The translations under genes and the position numbers were made by a program. The notes under the pieces are model-generated. The model ran no database searches and had not been told where the DNA came from. It saw only the letters and a list, made by a program, of their open reading frames with translations. Shown in pieces: positions 11,265-22,235 of a stretch of 64,000 bases of DNA. The DNA is from Taudactylus pleione (taxonomy: Eukaryota; Chordata; Amphibia; Anura; Myobatrachidae): assembly GCA_031769625.1 (NCBI GenBank), contig JAUIMM010000121.1:10869501-10933500 (forward strand). Reading direction: 5' to 3'. Within the stretch, counting starts at the first letter, position 1. Every line of letters starts with the position of its first letter.

Positions 11265-11434
11265 ATTATCAACTCTTCCAGGGAGACCAGCCTCCAGAAC
11301 GTACAGAGGGACCTGTGGTTGTGGATTCCAGCGGGGACGAATTAATACTCTGTGAGGATGAGGATGTACACAACACTGAAGAGGGTGAGGAATCGGTGGA
11401 TGAGGAGGATGAGGACGACATCTTGCCTCCGTAG
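11261..11434 (+). pseudogene. Short acidic ORF overlapping the hAT stop (57 codons)
   Basis: An ATG at 11261 overlaps the transposase TGA (ATGA) and opens a different frame that runs 57 codons to TAG at 11432. The product is strongly acidic (VVVDSSGDELILCEDEDVHN, then runs of E and D, ending DDILPP). It could be a true small second ORF, a frameshifted acidic tail, or chance. No function is claimed. Confidence 0.35.
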
Positions 11435-12059
11435 AGCCAGTTTGTGCAGGGACAGATTAATTGCCAGCTTGTTTTGTGGGGGCCCAAACGAACCAATCAT
11501 TTCAACCACAGTCGTGTGGCAGACCCTGGCGCTGAAATGTTTGGTTTGATAAAGTGTGCATGTCCTGTTTATACAACATAAGGGTGGGAGGGCCCAAGGA
11601 CAATTCCATCTTGCACCTCTTTTTTTTTCTTTGCATTATGTATAGTTTGGGGCCTAGTTTTTCAAACTGCCATCCTGTCTGCCACAGCAGTGTCACTCCT
11701 AAATGGACCACGTGTTTGTGCCGCCCACTCGTATCTCTTAGCATAGTCATCCAGCTACCTCGGTGCAACCTTTTGGAAATAAAAACACTATTGTGAGGTG
11801 TGAGGTGTTCAGAATAGACTGGAAATTAGTGGAAATTAAGGTTATTGAGGTTAATAATAGCATAGGAGCAGAAAAACCCACAAATTCTGTGATTTTAGCT
11901 GTTTTTATGCTTTTTTTCAAAAAAATACAGATCCAAAACACAAAACCCAGAACCCAAAACACAGAAGGGTAGTTTTGGCAAATCCAATCCAGATCCAAAA
12001 CACGAAGAAAGATCCAGATCCAAAACCAAAACATGAAAAGTGGCCGGTGCACACCCCTA
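11435..12059 (+). repeat. hAT 3' non-coding and subterminal repeats
   Basis: Contains several copies of (CA)GATCCAAAAC(A/C) between 11927 and 12035, the clustered short repeats that hAT transposases typically bind near the termini, then the terminus CACCCCTA. Confidence 0.6.
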
Positions 12060-12067
12060 ATTAGAAT
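12060..12067. other. hAT target-site duplication, right (ATTAGAAT)
   Basis: Perfect match to 7726-7733. Confidence 0.9.
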
Positions 12068-12579
12068 TAACTATTTCTGGTAACTACTTCTTGTATGATG
12101 GGCAGTATTTCTTGTAGCTTCATGGTTGTGTCATGGGGTCATCGCTTGCCCCGTCATATGCGAACATTTATATGTTGAAGCAGGAGGATATGATGTTCCT
12201 GAAGAGAACAGAAGTGAAACGTTATATCCACGTATACACCAGATACATAGACAATGTGTTCTTGCTGTGGACTGGTGGTTTAGAACGTTTTGAATCATTG
12301 ATGAAAGAGATCAATGATCTTCATTCCACCATTAAGTTTAATTATGTGTGTAGTATGGATTCTGCATCATTTTTAGATGTTCAGATTAAGGTGGAGGATG
12401 GATTAATGATGGCCAATGTGTTTTGCAAAGATGTGGATAGGAACACTTTTTTCATGTCTAATAGTCATCACCCCCCAGCATTGAAGAGGGGCTTGCCGTT
12501 CTCTCAGATGATGACACTGGCAAGGATAATAAGTGATAGCTCTAAAATTCCTGCCCGCCTTGACAAATTAATTTTTTAA
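12068..12579 (+). pseudogene. PLE reverse transcriptase, central to C-terminal part
   Basis: Continues the frame from 7733. It contains GSSLAPSYANIYM (the 'G-x-x-x-APxYAN' motif), TRYIDNVFLLW (the YIDD-type catalytic motif, here YIDN, so the second catalytic aspartate is replaced by asparagine) and DSASFLDVQIKVEDG. A TAG interrupts it at 12115-12117. Frame is lost near 12570. Confidence 0.85.
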
Positions 12580-12583
12580 ATTT

Positions 12584-13351
12584 GTGGCTAGAGGGTATTT
12601 ACTGTTGGGACAAAAGCAGAAGGTGTTATCCATGTCTATGTTCCAACTATTGCAGCCTAGAAATAGGGAACAAAATAAAATTATCCCTTGGTTGAGTAGC
12701 TTTACGGTGGCTAGTCCTGTAATTAAACATGCCATTAAGGCATTGTGGCCTATTGTGTCGTCAGACCTGGAGTTACCTGCCTTTAAAAATGTGAGACCAG
12801 TAGCTGCTTTTCGGAGGGGCCGTAATTTGAAAGACCAGCTGATGATCACTGACAATACTGGGAGAGGGGTTCCTCGTCCATCTAATGTGTATGTGAAGCC
12901 ACCAAGGTGCTATAGCTGCCATAATTGTACCACTTGTAGATATCTGGTGTCAGATAAATCTTTCAAGCATCCGTATATGGATAAGAGCTGTGACATCTGC
13001 CATGTTCTCGCCTGTACTACTGCGTTTGTCGTGTATGTAATTTGGTGCCCGTGTGGCCTGTACTACGTAAGCCAATCTACATGGAAGTTCAGTGATAGAA
13101 TGGTGCTACACAGGTCGGCCATTAATTTGGCTGTATCAGGTAGGGATATCGATCAGCCAGTGGCCAAGCACTTTAAATCTAGTGGACATCCCCTTTCTGC
13201 ACTAAAATATCTAATTATCGACCATGTCCCTGAATCCCCAAGAGGAGGAGATAGAGCTAAGGCCCTTCTCTTGTTGGAAGCATGTTGGATCTTAGGCTAC
13301 ATACAGTATTTCCTAAGTGTCTCAACGAAAAAATTTACTGGAATAGTTTAA
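12584..13351 (+). pseudogene. PLE C-terminal region with GIY-YIG endonuclease
   Basis: In a different frame from the preceding RT segment. It reads through RNKIIPWLSSF and AFRRGRNLKDQLM (thumb/linker), a cysteine-rich motif CYSCHNCTTCRYL, then the nuclease VVYVIWCPCGLYYVSQSTWK and an R at the expected catalytic position (FSDRMVLHRSAI). In active PLEs the motif is usually YVG(K/R)T; here it is YVSQST, so the glycine is lost. Ends TAA at about 13351. Confidence 0.85.
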
Positions 13352-13754
13352 TGTAATGAGTATCTCTAATTACACTTATTAAATCACTGGAAGGTGGTGC
13401 TTATGCTGATGTACTGATTTGTATATCTCCAGTCTGTGCTATGGATTATGAGCAATGCGCTTTAATTAATTAATAATTGTTGTTAGGTGTTATGTGTTTT
13501 TGATCCATGTAATGTGTCATTCACTGCTGTATGTTTTATATTTTAATGTTGTGTATGTCAGCGCTAGTGCCTTCTGTCTGCCGGGGTGTGTGGATGCGGA
13601 AGCGGGAGTCTGTGCTGTATGGACTGCAAGCTTGGTGGTTGCTAGGCACCACAGGCAGGCGGGACCCGGAAGCACGTCTCCTGTGGGTGTCCCCTCGTGG
13701 CTGGACGCTGGCGGTGGCATGTGCTTGAGGGTATTTATGGTGGGTAAGTGTTTA

Positions 13755-13820
13755 CATCCTTGTCTGTTTGTGCAAGTGTGTCCTGATGAAAGGGATGCTG
13801 CCCTGAAACGTTGACAAAGC
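13755..13820 (+). ncRNA. Hammerhead-ribozyme-like motif in PLE 3' terminus
   Basis: CTGATGA at 13783-13789 is followed by a GGG/CCC stem and GAAAC at 13805-13809; a possible GUC cleavage triplet lies upstream near 13762. As in the inverted copy there is an extra A after CTGATGA, and stem I pairing is weak. PLE pLTR hammerheads are known, which is why this is called at all. Confidence 0.4.
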
Positions 13821-13908
13821 TTCAATATACTTGGATTTTTTTGCATTATAATCGTGCCTCCTGAGTACCTGTCTTGTCTTTGGATTTTTTTACGTGTGTG
13901 TTTGTGTG

Positions 13909-13913
<5 letters not shown>

Positions 13914-13947
<34 letters not shown>
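13914..13947. repeat. (TA)n microsatellite at PLE right edge
   Basis: Alternating TA following GTGTGTTTGTGTGTATG. Mirrors the TA tract at the left edge. Confidence 0.9.
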
Positions 13948-13951
<4 letters not shown>

Positions 13952-14207
13952 CTAATTTGGGGACCCATTGTTCCTGGGGGTGAGGGTGGAGGCTCTTCCA
14001 CAGGGACATATTACTACTAGGGGGGTGCAGTTAATATTTCTGGGGATTTTTTTACACTGGGGGGGCTATTTTTGATGAGGGGAGGGAAATTAAATTTCAA
14101 TGGGGGCCTATGGTCACAGGGGTTGGGGAGGGTGCATAACACCCCCAAGGTATATATTTTTTATATAAAATGTTTAAATATATTTTTAAAAATACTCTTT
14201 AAATTTA

Positions 14208-14268
<61 letters not shown>

Positions 14269-14523
14269 CATTTCTGTGCAGTTAATAAGGTTAGGTTTGT
14301 TTTTGTATAGAGAGATGTCACATTCATGACATCAGTAAGTGACCCATATGCTCTCTAGTAGAGAGGTTTCAAATTTTTGTGATCACTAAGTGACATTTTA
14401 ATTTTTTTGTCATGTTAACAGAGGAGTTTTCCCTTTGTTTGTAGACTTTCCCATTACACTGTTGATATAGCCAAAGTGGGGAGGGAAATTGAGGTGACTG
14501 AAGGAAGGCGCTAGCCACAGCCC
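13948..14523. other. Unrecognised stretch with (AAT)n
   Basis: Contains a trinucleotide AAT/ATA microsatellite at about 14210-14262 and otherwise T-rich DNA. No gene. Confidence 0.5.
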
Positions 14524-17500
14524 ACGCACCCTGTGTAAATCACACTCCCACAGCACTGGTCATACCCCATACATCACTAGTCATACTCCCTGTGTAGATC
14601 ATACTCCCACAGCACTGGTCATACCCCCCTACATCACTAGTCACACCCCATGTGTAGATCATTCTCCCACAGCACTGGTCATACCCCCTACATCACTAGT
14701 CACACACTCTGTGTAGATCATTCTCCCACAGCACTGGTCATACCCCTTACATCACTAGTCACACACCCTGTGTAAATCATGCTCCCACATCACTAGTCAC
14801 ACCCCCTGTGTAGATCATACTCCCACAGCACTGGTCATATCCCCTACATCACTAGTCAGACACCCTGTGTAGATCATTCTCCCACAGCACTGGTCATGCC
14901 CCCCTACATCACTAGTCACACCCCATGTGTAGATCATTCTCCCACAGCACTGGTCATGCCCCCCTACATCACTAGTCACACCCCATGTGTAGATCATATT
15001 CCCACAGCACTGGTCATGCCCCCCTACATCACTAGTCACACCCCATGTGTAGATCATATTCCCACAGCACTGGTCATGCCCCCCTACATCACTAGTCACA
15101 CACCCTGTGTAGATCATATTCCCACAGCACTGGTCATGCCCCCCTGCATCACTAGTCACACCCTATGTGTAGATCATATTCCCACAGCACTGGTCATACC
15201 CCCCTACATCACTAGTCACACCCCATGTGTAGATCATATTCCAACAGTACTGGTCATACCCCCTACATCACTAGTCACACACCCTGTGTAGATCATTCTC
15301 CCACAGCACTGGTCAGAACCCCTACATCACTAGTCACACACCCTGTGTTGATCATACTCCCAAAGCACTGGTCATGCCCCCCTACATCACTAGTCACACC
15401 CCATGTGTAGATCATATTCCCACAGCACTGGTCATACCCCCCTACATCACTAGTCACACCCCATGTGTAGATCATATTCCCACAGCACTGGTCATACCCC
15501 CTACATCACTAGTCACACACCCTGTGTAGATCATACTCCCACAGCACTGGTCATGCCCCCTACATCACTAGTCACACCTCCTATGTAAATCATACTCCCG
15601 CAGCACTGGTCATACCCCCCCTACATCACTAGTCACACCCCCTGTGTAGATCATACTCCCGCAGCACTGGTCATGCCCCCCTACATCACTAGTCACACAC
15701 CCGGTGTAGATCATACTCCCACAGCACTGGTCATGCCCCCCTACATCACTAGTCACACCCCATGTGTAGATCATATTCCCACAGCACTGGTCATACCCCC
15801 CTACATCACTAGTCACACCCCAAGTGTATATCATATTCCCACAGCACTGGTCATACCCCCCTACATCACTAGTCACACCCCATATGTATATCATATTCCC
15901 ACAGCACTGGTCATACCCCCCTACATCACTAGTCACACCCCATGTGTAGATCATATTCCCACAGCACTGGTCATACCCCCCTACATCACTAGTCACACCC
16001 CATGTGTAGATCATATTCCCACAGCACTGGTCATACCCCCTACATCACTAGTCACACACCCTGTGTAGATCATACTCCCACAGCACTGGTCATGCCCCCT
16101 ACATCACTAGTCACACACCCTGTGTAGATCATACTCCCACAGCACTGGTCATGCCCCCTACATCACTAGTCACACCCCCTGTGTAAATCATACTCCCACA
16201 GCACTGGTCATACCCCCCCTACATCACTAGTCACACCCCCTGTGTAGCTCATACTCCCACAGCACTGGTCATGCCCCCCTAGATCACTAGTCACACCCCA
16301 TGTGTAGATCATATTCCCACAGCACTGGTCATGCCCCCCTACATCACTAGTCACACCCCATGTGTAGATCATATTCCCACAGCACTGGTCATACCCCCCT
16401 ACATCACTAGTCACACCCCCTGTGTAGATCATATTCCCACAGCACTGGTCATACCCCCTACATCACTAGTCACGCACCCTGTGTAGATCATACTCCCACA
16501 GCACTGGTCATACCCCCCACATCACTAGTCACACCTCCTGTGTAAATCATACTCCCGCAGCACTGGTCATACCCCCCTACATCACTAGTCACACCCCCTG
16601 TGTAGATCATACTCCCGCAGCACTGGTCATGCCCCCCTACATCACTAGTCACACACCCGGTGTAGATCATACTCCCACAGCACTGGTCATGCCCCCCTAC
16701 ATCACTAGTCACACCCCATGTGTAGATCATATTCCCACAGCACTGGTCATACCCCCCTACTTCACTAGTCACACCCCATGTGTAGATCATATTCCCACAG
16801 CACTGGTCATACCCCCCTACTTCACTAGTCACACCCCATGTGTAGATCATATTCCCACAGCACTGGTCATACCCCCCTACATCACTAGTCACACACCCTG
16901 TGTAGATCATACTCCCACAGCACTGGTCATGCCCCCTACATCACTAGTCACACACCCTGTGTAGATCATACTCCCACAGCACTGGTCATGCCCCCTACAT
17001 CACTAGTCACACCCCCTGTGTAGATGATTCTCCCACAGCACTGGTCATGCCCCCCTACATCATTAGTCACACCCCCTGTGTAGATCATATTCCCACAGTA
17101 CTGGTCATACCCCCTACATCACTAGTCACACACCCTGTGTAGATCATTCTCCCACAGCACTGGTCATAACCCCTACATCACTAGTCACACACCCTGTGTA
17201 GATCATACTCCCACAGCACTGGTCATGCCCCCCTACATCACTAGTCACACCCCTTGTGTAGATCATATTCCCACAGCACTGGTCATACCCCCCTACATCA
17301 CTAGTCACACCCCCTGTGTAGATCATATTCCCACAGCACTGGTCATACCCCCCTACATCACTAGTCACACCCCCTGTGTAGATGATATTCCCACAGCACT
17401 GGTCATACCCCCTACATCACTAGTCACGCACCCTGTGTAGATCATACTCCCACAGCACTGGTCATGCCCCCTACATCACTAGTCACACACCCTGTGTAGA

Positions 17501-18510
17501 TCATATTCCCACAGCACTGGTCATACCCCCCTACATCACTAGTCACACCCCATGTGTAGATCATACTCCCGCAGCACTGGTCATGCCCCCCTACATCACT
17601 AGTCACACACCCGGTGTAGATCATACTCCCACAGCACTGGTCATGCCCCCCTACATCACTAGTCACACCCCATGTGTAGATCATATTCCCACAGCACTGG
17701 TCATACCCCCCTACTTCACTAGTCACACCCCATGTGTAGATCATATTCCCACAGCACTGGTCATACCCCCCTACATCACTAGTCACACCCCATGTGTAGA
17801 TCATATTCCCACAGCACTGGTCATACCCCCCTACATCACTAGTCACACCCCATGTGTAGATCATATTCCCACAGCACTGGTCATACCCCCTACATCACTA
17901 GTCACACACCCTGTGTAGATCATACTCCCACAGCACTGGTCATGCCCCCTACATCACTAGTCACACACCCTGTGTAGATCATACTCCCACAGCACTGGTC
18001 ATGCCCCCTACATCACTAGTCACACCTCCTGTGTAAATCATACTCCCACAGCACTGGTCATACCCCCCCTACATCACTAGTCACACCCCCTATGTAGCTC
18101 ATACTCCCACAGCACTGGTCATGCCCCCCTACATCACTAGTCACACCCCATGTGTAGATCATATTCCCACAGCACTGGTCATACCCCCCTACATCACTAG
18201 TCACACCCCCTGTGTAGATCATACTCCAACAGCCCTGGTCATACCCCCTTACATCACTAGTCACACCCCCTGTGTAAATCATACTCCCACAGCACTGGTC
18301 ATACCCCATTTCATCACTCGTCACACTCCCTGTGTAAATCATACTCCCACAGCACTGGTCATGCCCCCCTACATCACTAGTCACACCCCCTGTGTAAATC
18401 ATACTCCCACAGCACTGGTCATACCCCCCTACATCACTAGTTACACCCCCTGTGTAGATCATACTCCCACAGCACTGGTCATACCCCCTACATCACTAGT
18501 CACACTCCCT
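14524..18510 (+). repeat. 60-bp satellite array, about 66 units
   Basis: The consensus unit runs CACTAGTCACACCCCATGTG, TAGATCATATTCCCACAGCA, CTGGTCATACCCCCCTACAT; individual units are 58 to 61 bp. Each has an ACTAGT palindrome. The rare variant CCGGTGT occurs at 15701, 16657 and 17611, spacing 956 and 954, showing a higher-order period of about 16 units. Because 60 is divisible by 3, both strands show open frames of up to 153 codons encoding a 20-residue repeat; these are not genes. Confidence 0.97.
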
Positions 18511-18692
18511 GCGGCAGTGCGCAATAGTTCCTTCATAAATTTCAGCTCCAGGCCCATGTGGACCTTAAAAGATATGAACTAATAACAAGAAAAGGGAGCT
18601 GTGGCTATAAATCAATTTCAAAACAGAATCCAGATGCTGCTCTCTGTAAGGGGTGGCTAAACCCCTGAAATTTGAAAAATAATGGAAATGCA

Positions 18693-18860
18693 ACAAAAGG
18701 GAGCGCAATAGGGTTCAAAAGCCATTTAATATATACTGTAAAGTTAATTGGTTCTAATTTAAATATAAGTATGTTCAGATTATATCACATTAAAAATGTT
18801 TAAAAATAAATCAAAAGAAATCACATCAATAATAATGTACTATAGGATGTCTAAAAGCAA
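18693..18860. repeat. Terminal repeat, inverted relative to 23530-23703
   Basis: GGGAGCGCAATAGG, GTAAAGTTAATTGGTTCTAA and AAATCAAAAGAAATCACATC here are complemented at 23.5-23.7 kb (GATGTGATTTCTTTTGATTT ... CCTATTGCGCTCCC). The two copies flank a composite of nested elements of about 4.7 kb. Confidence 0.75.
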
Positions 18861-19361
18861 CACAGTAAATAATAATGTCAACATGTGTCAAATATGTTGC
18901 ATATGCCTATTTATCTCATATGAATCAGTGGAGTTCGAAAAGTTCCTTTATAAATCCAGGCAATTTATTTCTTTCAGAAAAAAACTGAAAAACATAGTAA
19001 AAATAAAAAATGAAAACCAAGAAAACAGAATTAGCAGTATACGAGTGCAGAATACGAAAAATGGACCGGTAATGTTCTTATTAATTATGTCCGTGCACCG
19101 ATGTGCATAGACTTGTGCAGAGATTATAGTTAAAAAGTCATTAAAATGGCGTCGATCTTACCCAAGATTGAAATACTTATAAAAGCACTCTGTGTTTGGC
19201 TGTCTGCAGGTGATTATAAGCAAAGTATAGGCTGACCTGTTGGACGTGTCTCCCGGCTCGCGTCCCACTATTTTGGAGGGCAGTGTCCGGTATGCCACTC
19301 CGATAGTAAACAGTAGCTGTATTTAGGAAATCCTCACCTCCAGTTTAGGAGTGGGAACTCT
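18861..19361. other. Interior of the inverted-repeat element, unclassified
   Basis: AT-rich then mixed sequence between the terminal repeat and a MITE. No recognised coding motif; the 104-codon ORF at 18796-19110 is lysine/asparagine-rich from base composition. Confidence 0.35.
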
Positions 19362-19899
19362 GGCCCTGATTCAGAGCCGGAAGCTCTGAAAGAGCGCTCG
19401 CTCTGAATCAGGACGTTTTTTTTTTGAGCGGCCTCCTGGCTGCTTGCCTAGCTGTGGGTGACAACCCACAGCTATTGCGAGCGGCCAGGATGATGGTTGC
19501 GATGGTCAAGACCATCGCGACCGTCGGGCTTGCGACGAGATCCTTCTGGTAGGGTCTCGTGGCCGCAAGCCCCAGAGAGCTTCTGGCTCTAATAGAGCTG
19601 GAAGCTATCCCACTGACATCACTGGTGATGTCAGTGGGGCCGCCCACAAACGGCAGGCGTTCGCATGGGAACGCCTCCGTTTGTGAAGCCACCCCCACGC
19701 CAGGCCTCCAAAACGGTGCGAGCTGTCGATCAAAATCGACAGCCGCCCCATTTTGGTGCGAGACCCGGAGCGACGGAGCGCCCGTCGCTAGCCGGGTCTC
19801 GCGCATGCGCACGTCGGAGCCAGCTCCGGCATGCGCAGTGGCCTAACTTCGACCCACTCGTGAGCGCATAGCGCTTGTGAGTGGGTCTGAATCAGGCCC
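19362..19899. mobile_element. MITE, GGGCCTGATTCAG family (A type), TSD TCT
   Basis: GGCCCTGATTCAG at the left, CTGAATCAGGCCC at the right, TCT at both flanks (19359-19361, 19900-19902). The interior has a CACTGACATCACTGGTGATG palindrome, GGCGTTCGCATGGGAACGCC, and a CAAAACGG-type stem around CTGTCGATC. Confidence 0.85.
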
Positions 19900-20479
19900 T
19901 CTGATCTCTAAGCTCCGGGGAGATAGTGGTGGAGGTGGTTAGGTTAAGCTGCTCTTTAGCATTTTACTTCAACAGGATAGAAATGGCACGAATATCCCCT
20001 GCAGTTCTTAATATTAGGGGGTAAATTTACTATAGGTCGATTTGGCATTTTGAGTGATTTGGGGTGCGATTTTTATTAGTTTTGGATTCGATTTTGGTTT
20101 TGAGTATTTACTAAGGCCAAATCGCATGTAAAATCGGACTTCAAATCGACCATCGGAAAAACATTGGTACTTTTACATAGCCCAACACATAAAACCCTTA
20201 TTTACTATCATTCTATTTGAAACCATCCTCAAAATCGGACTTCAAATCACTCTTCAAATCCCCAATACAATAGACCTGCTTCATGCTTTCGATTTGAGCA
20301 TAAGCAGGTCGGATTCACACAGATACATGAAGACATTAGTGAGATGCCTGCATGTATCTCACTGTAAAAAGTAATTACGTGAGTTCCCCCTCTTAATCAG
20401 AACCAGCCCCGGACTTTGCCAACCCAGTTCTGGTTGACTAAGTACAGGGAAAAAATTACGCAAGGTCTCCCCGTACTTG

Positions 20480-20972
20480 GGGCCTGATTCAGACCCGCTC
20501 GCGAGCGCTGAGCGCTCGCAAGCAGGTCGATGTTGGCCCAGGGCTCATGCGCACGACGGAGGCGACTCCGTCGTACGCATGTGCGAAACCCGAATAACGA
20601 CGGCCAAGCCGTCGATATGGGTCTCGCACCAAAGGGGGCGTGCTGTCAATGGTGATTGACAGCACGCCCCCTTTGGTGGGCGTGCTGGGGGCGTGGCTGC
20701 CCAGACGGAGGCGTTCCCATGGGAACGCCTACCGTCTGGGGCCGGCCCCACTGACATCACAAGTGATGTCAGTGGGAGTGCTTTTGGCTCTGATAGAACC
20801 AAAAGCACTCCAGGGCTTGCGGCAACGAGACCCTACCACAAGGGTCTCGTCGCAAGCCCATCATTTTGGCCGCTCGCTATAGCTGTGGGTGGTTACCCAC
20901 AGCTATGCGAGCGGCCAGGAGGCCGCTCTTAAATTCAGAGGGACGGCCCTGATTCAGAGCGAGCGCTCTGTC
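20480..20972. mobile_element. MITE, GGGCCTGATTCAG family (A type), right end missing
   Basis: Begins GGGCCTGATTCAGACCCGCT and runs through the A-type interior to GAGCGAGCGCTCTGTCA, where full copies continue to CTGAATCAGGGCC. Here it changes abruptly into 42-bp minisatellite units. Confidence 0.85.
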
Positions 20973-22235
20973 AACAACCAATAAGCGCTGGCTAGACATG
21001 GTGGGATGTGCAGACACAACCAATAAGCGCTGGCTAGATATGGTGGTACGTGCAGACACAACCAATAAGCGCTGGCTAGACAGCGCTTCGGTTCTATAGC
21101 GGCAGGAGAGCCACGGGTTACTTACTACTGATATTTCTCCTTTTAAGAAAATAGTCTCATATTTGTAAAACAAAAAGAATAAAATAAGCAAGAACTGTCT
21201 ATATGTACTACCTTTAAAAAATTATATACACTGTTACCAAGGAATTTTGTGTAAACAGATTATACTAGTTTATTTCTTACTGAAAATATAAGCAAAATAT
21301 TTATTAAAGGATTGTTTATATAATGATTACAGGATCAAACCTCATCAATAATATAATTATAAACTAAATAAATTATTAAATAAGCAGTTTCTTCTATGAG
21401 AAATAAGGAACCTAACACAGTACCACTCCAAATTATTGCTATGGCAACCTTCTACAAAGAATCGTATAGAAATGTTTAATTTGAAAAATATAGTTGTCCG
21501 TAAATAGTTAATTTGATGATGTTACGGAATCCCACACAGTTGTACAACCTCTAGAGCCAGGGAGAGTATCTTCCACCAGTAACAGCCACCCGCTTTTCCC
21601 TTAGTGATACATGATCACACCGGTACTTAGGTGGCCATCTGGATTAAGCCTCCAGCAGTAGAGGCTTACACAATTGATGATAGACCGTAGGACTGCTGGC
21701 TGGAGACACGGTAAGGCTGAGAACTGGCAGTCCAACCACTGCAGGAACTAACTAAAGTGAAGCTGCAGACAGAATGTAACTTGCACAGGAAAGATAGAAA
21801 CGGCTAAACTCCGGGTGAATAGTCGCTATCTACGGAGTAGGAGCAACTGGGACTGTGGTACTGCAGGATTTCAGGCTATGGCACAACTAACAATGATTTC
21901 CGGTGCGGCTAAACCGTGGGGTGTGGAATGGCTGGATCGTGGTCTGAAGTGACCAGGCTGCTATGATGCAGCTATGCCACGGCTGAGGTATGACAGGTAG
22001 ATGGTTGCTGATGCAGCTTAGACCGCAGGTTGGAGCAACTGGTCTGTGGACGGTGATGTGGCCTGTGCCGCGGACTGTGGAACAACAGAACAAGGCACAA
22101 TAGTGTGGCTGAGCCACTGGCTGACGTAGCAGACTAGGGTCTGAAGTGCAGCTATTCCACCTGCTGAAGTTTGATAGGCAGACGGACGCTGATGCGGCTT
22201 TGACCGCAGGTGATACCGACAGTGATGCGCACTTT
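20973..22235. repeat. Minisatellite-bearing element, short copy (about 3 units)
   Basis: Three 42-bp units (AACCAATAAGCGCTGGCTAG type, 20975-21083) are followed by 1.15 kb that is nearly identical to 28690-29820 (for example TCTATAGCGGCAGGAGAGCC, GGAATCCCACACAGTTGTAC, TGATAGACCGTAGGACTGCT). The later part (21840-22230) is a run of diverged units of about 70-80 bp containing GGCTGAG and TGCCGC. No protein domain found. It may be a non-autonomous LTR-type or other composite; class unknown. Confidence 0.75.

Larger units (their letters stand above)
7734..12059 (+). mobile_element. hAT transposon, 4326 bp, non-autonomous, with internal tandem arrays
   Basis: Termini TAGGGGTG...CACCCCTA, perfect 8-bp duplication ATTAGAAT, and two transposase fragments: an N-terminal-side piece (9163-9486) and the C-terminal dimerisation domain (11031-11264). 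The catalytic middle is missing; its place is taken by a tandem array of about 137-bp units (9490-11030). A second array of about 160-bp units lies upstream (8290-9150). The left end has GATCCGAG-type, and the right end CAGATCCAAAACA-type, subterminal repeats. It disrupts the PLE reverse transcriptase. Confidence 0.88.
7147..13885 (+). mobile_element. Penelope-like element (PLE), 5' truncated, split by a hAT insertion
   Basis: Coding remnants for a PLE reverse transcriptase (7409-7733 and 12068-12579) and a GIY-YIG endonuclease (12584-13351) are flanked by an inverted terminal copy: 7147-7402 is the reverse complement of about 13638-13885. PLEs commonly carry pLTRs and 5'-truncated, inverted junctions. 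Both outer edges lie in TA microsatellites. The hAT element at 7734-12059 sits inside and is bounded by ATTAGAAT duplications, so the PLE is older. Its reading frame carries a TAG at 12115-12117 and a frameshift near 12570, so it is dead. Confidence 0.85.

Noticed and set aside
14524..18510. CRISPR-like array
   Set aside because: Units are contiguous near-identical copies with no unique spacers, and the context is vertebrate.
14815..18582. Series of 60-150 codon ORFs with a 20-residue repeat
   Set aside because: They follow the 60-bp satellite period on both strands and vanish outside it.
18796..19110. 104-codon K/N-rich ORF
   Set aside because: Composition follows AT-rich DNA of a terminal repeat that is inverted at 23.5 kb; no domain.
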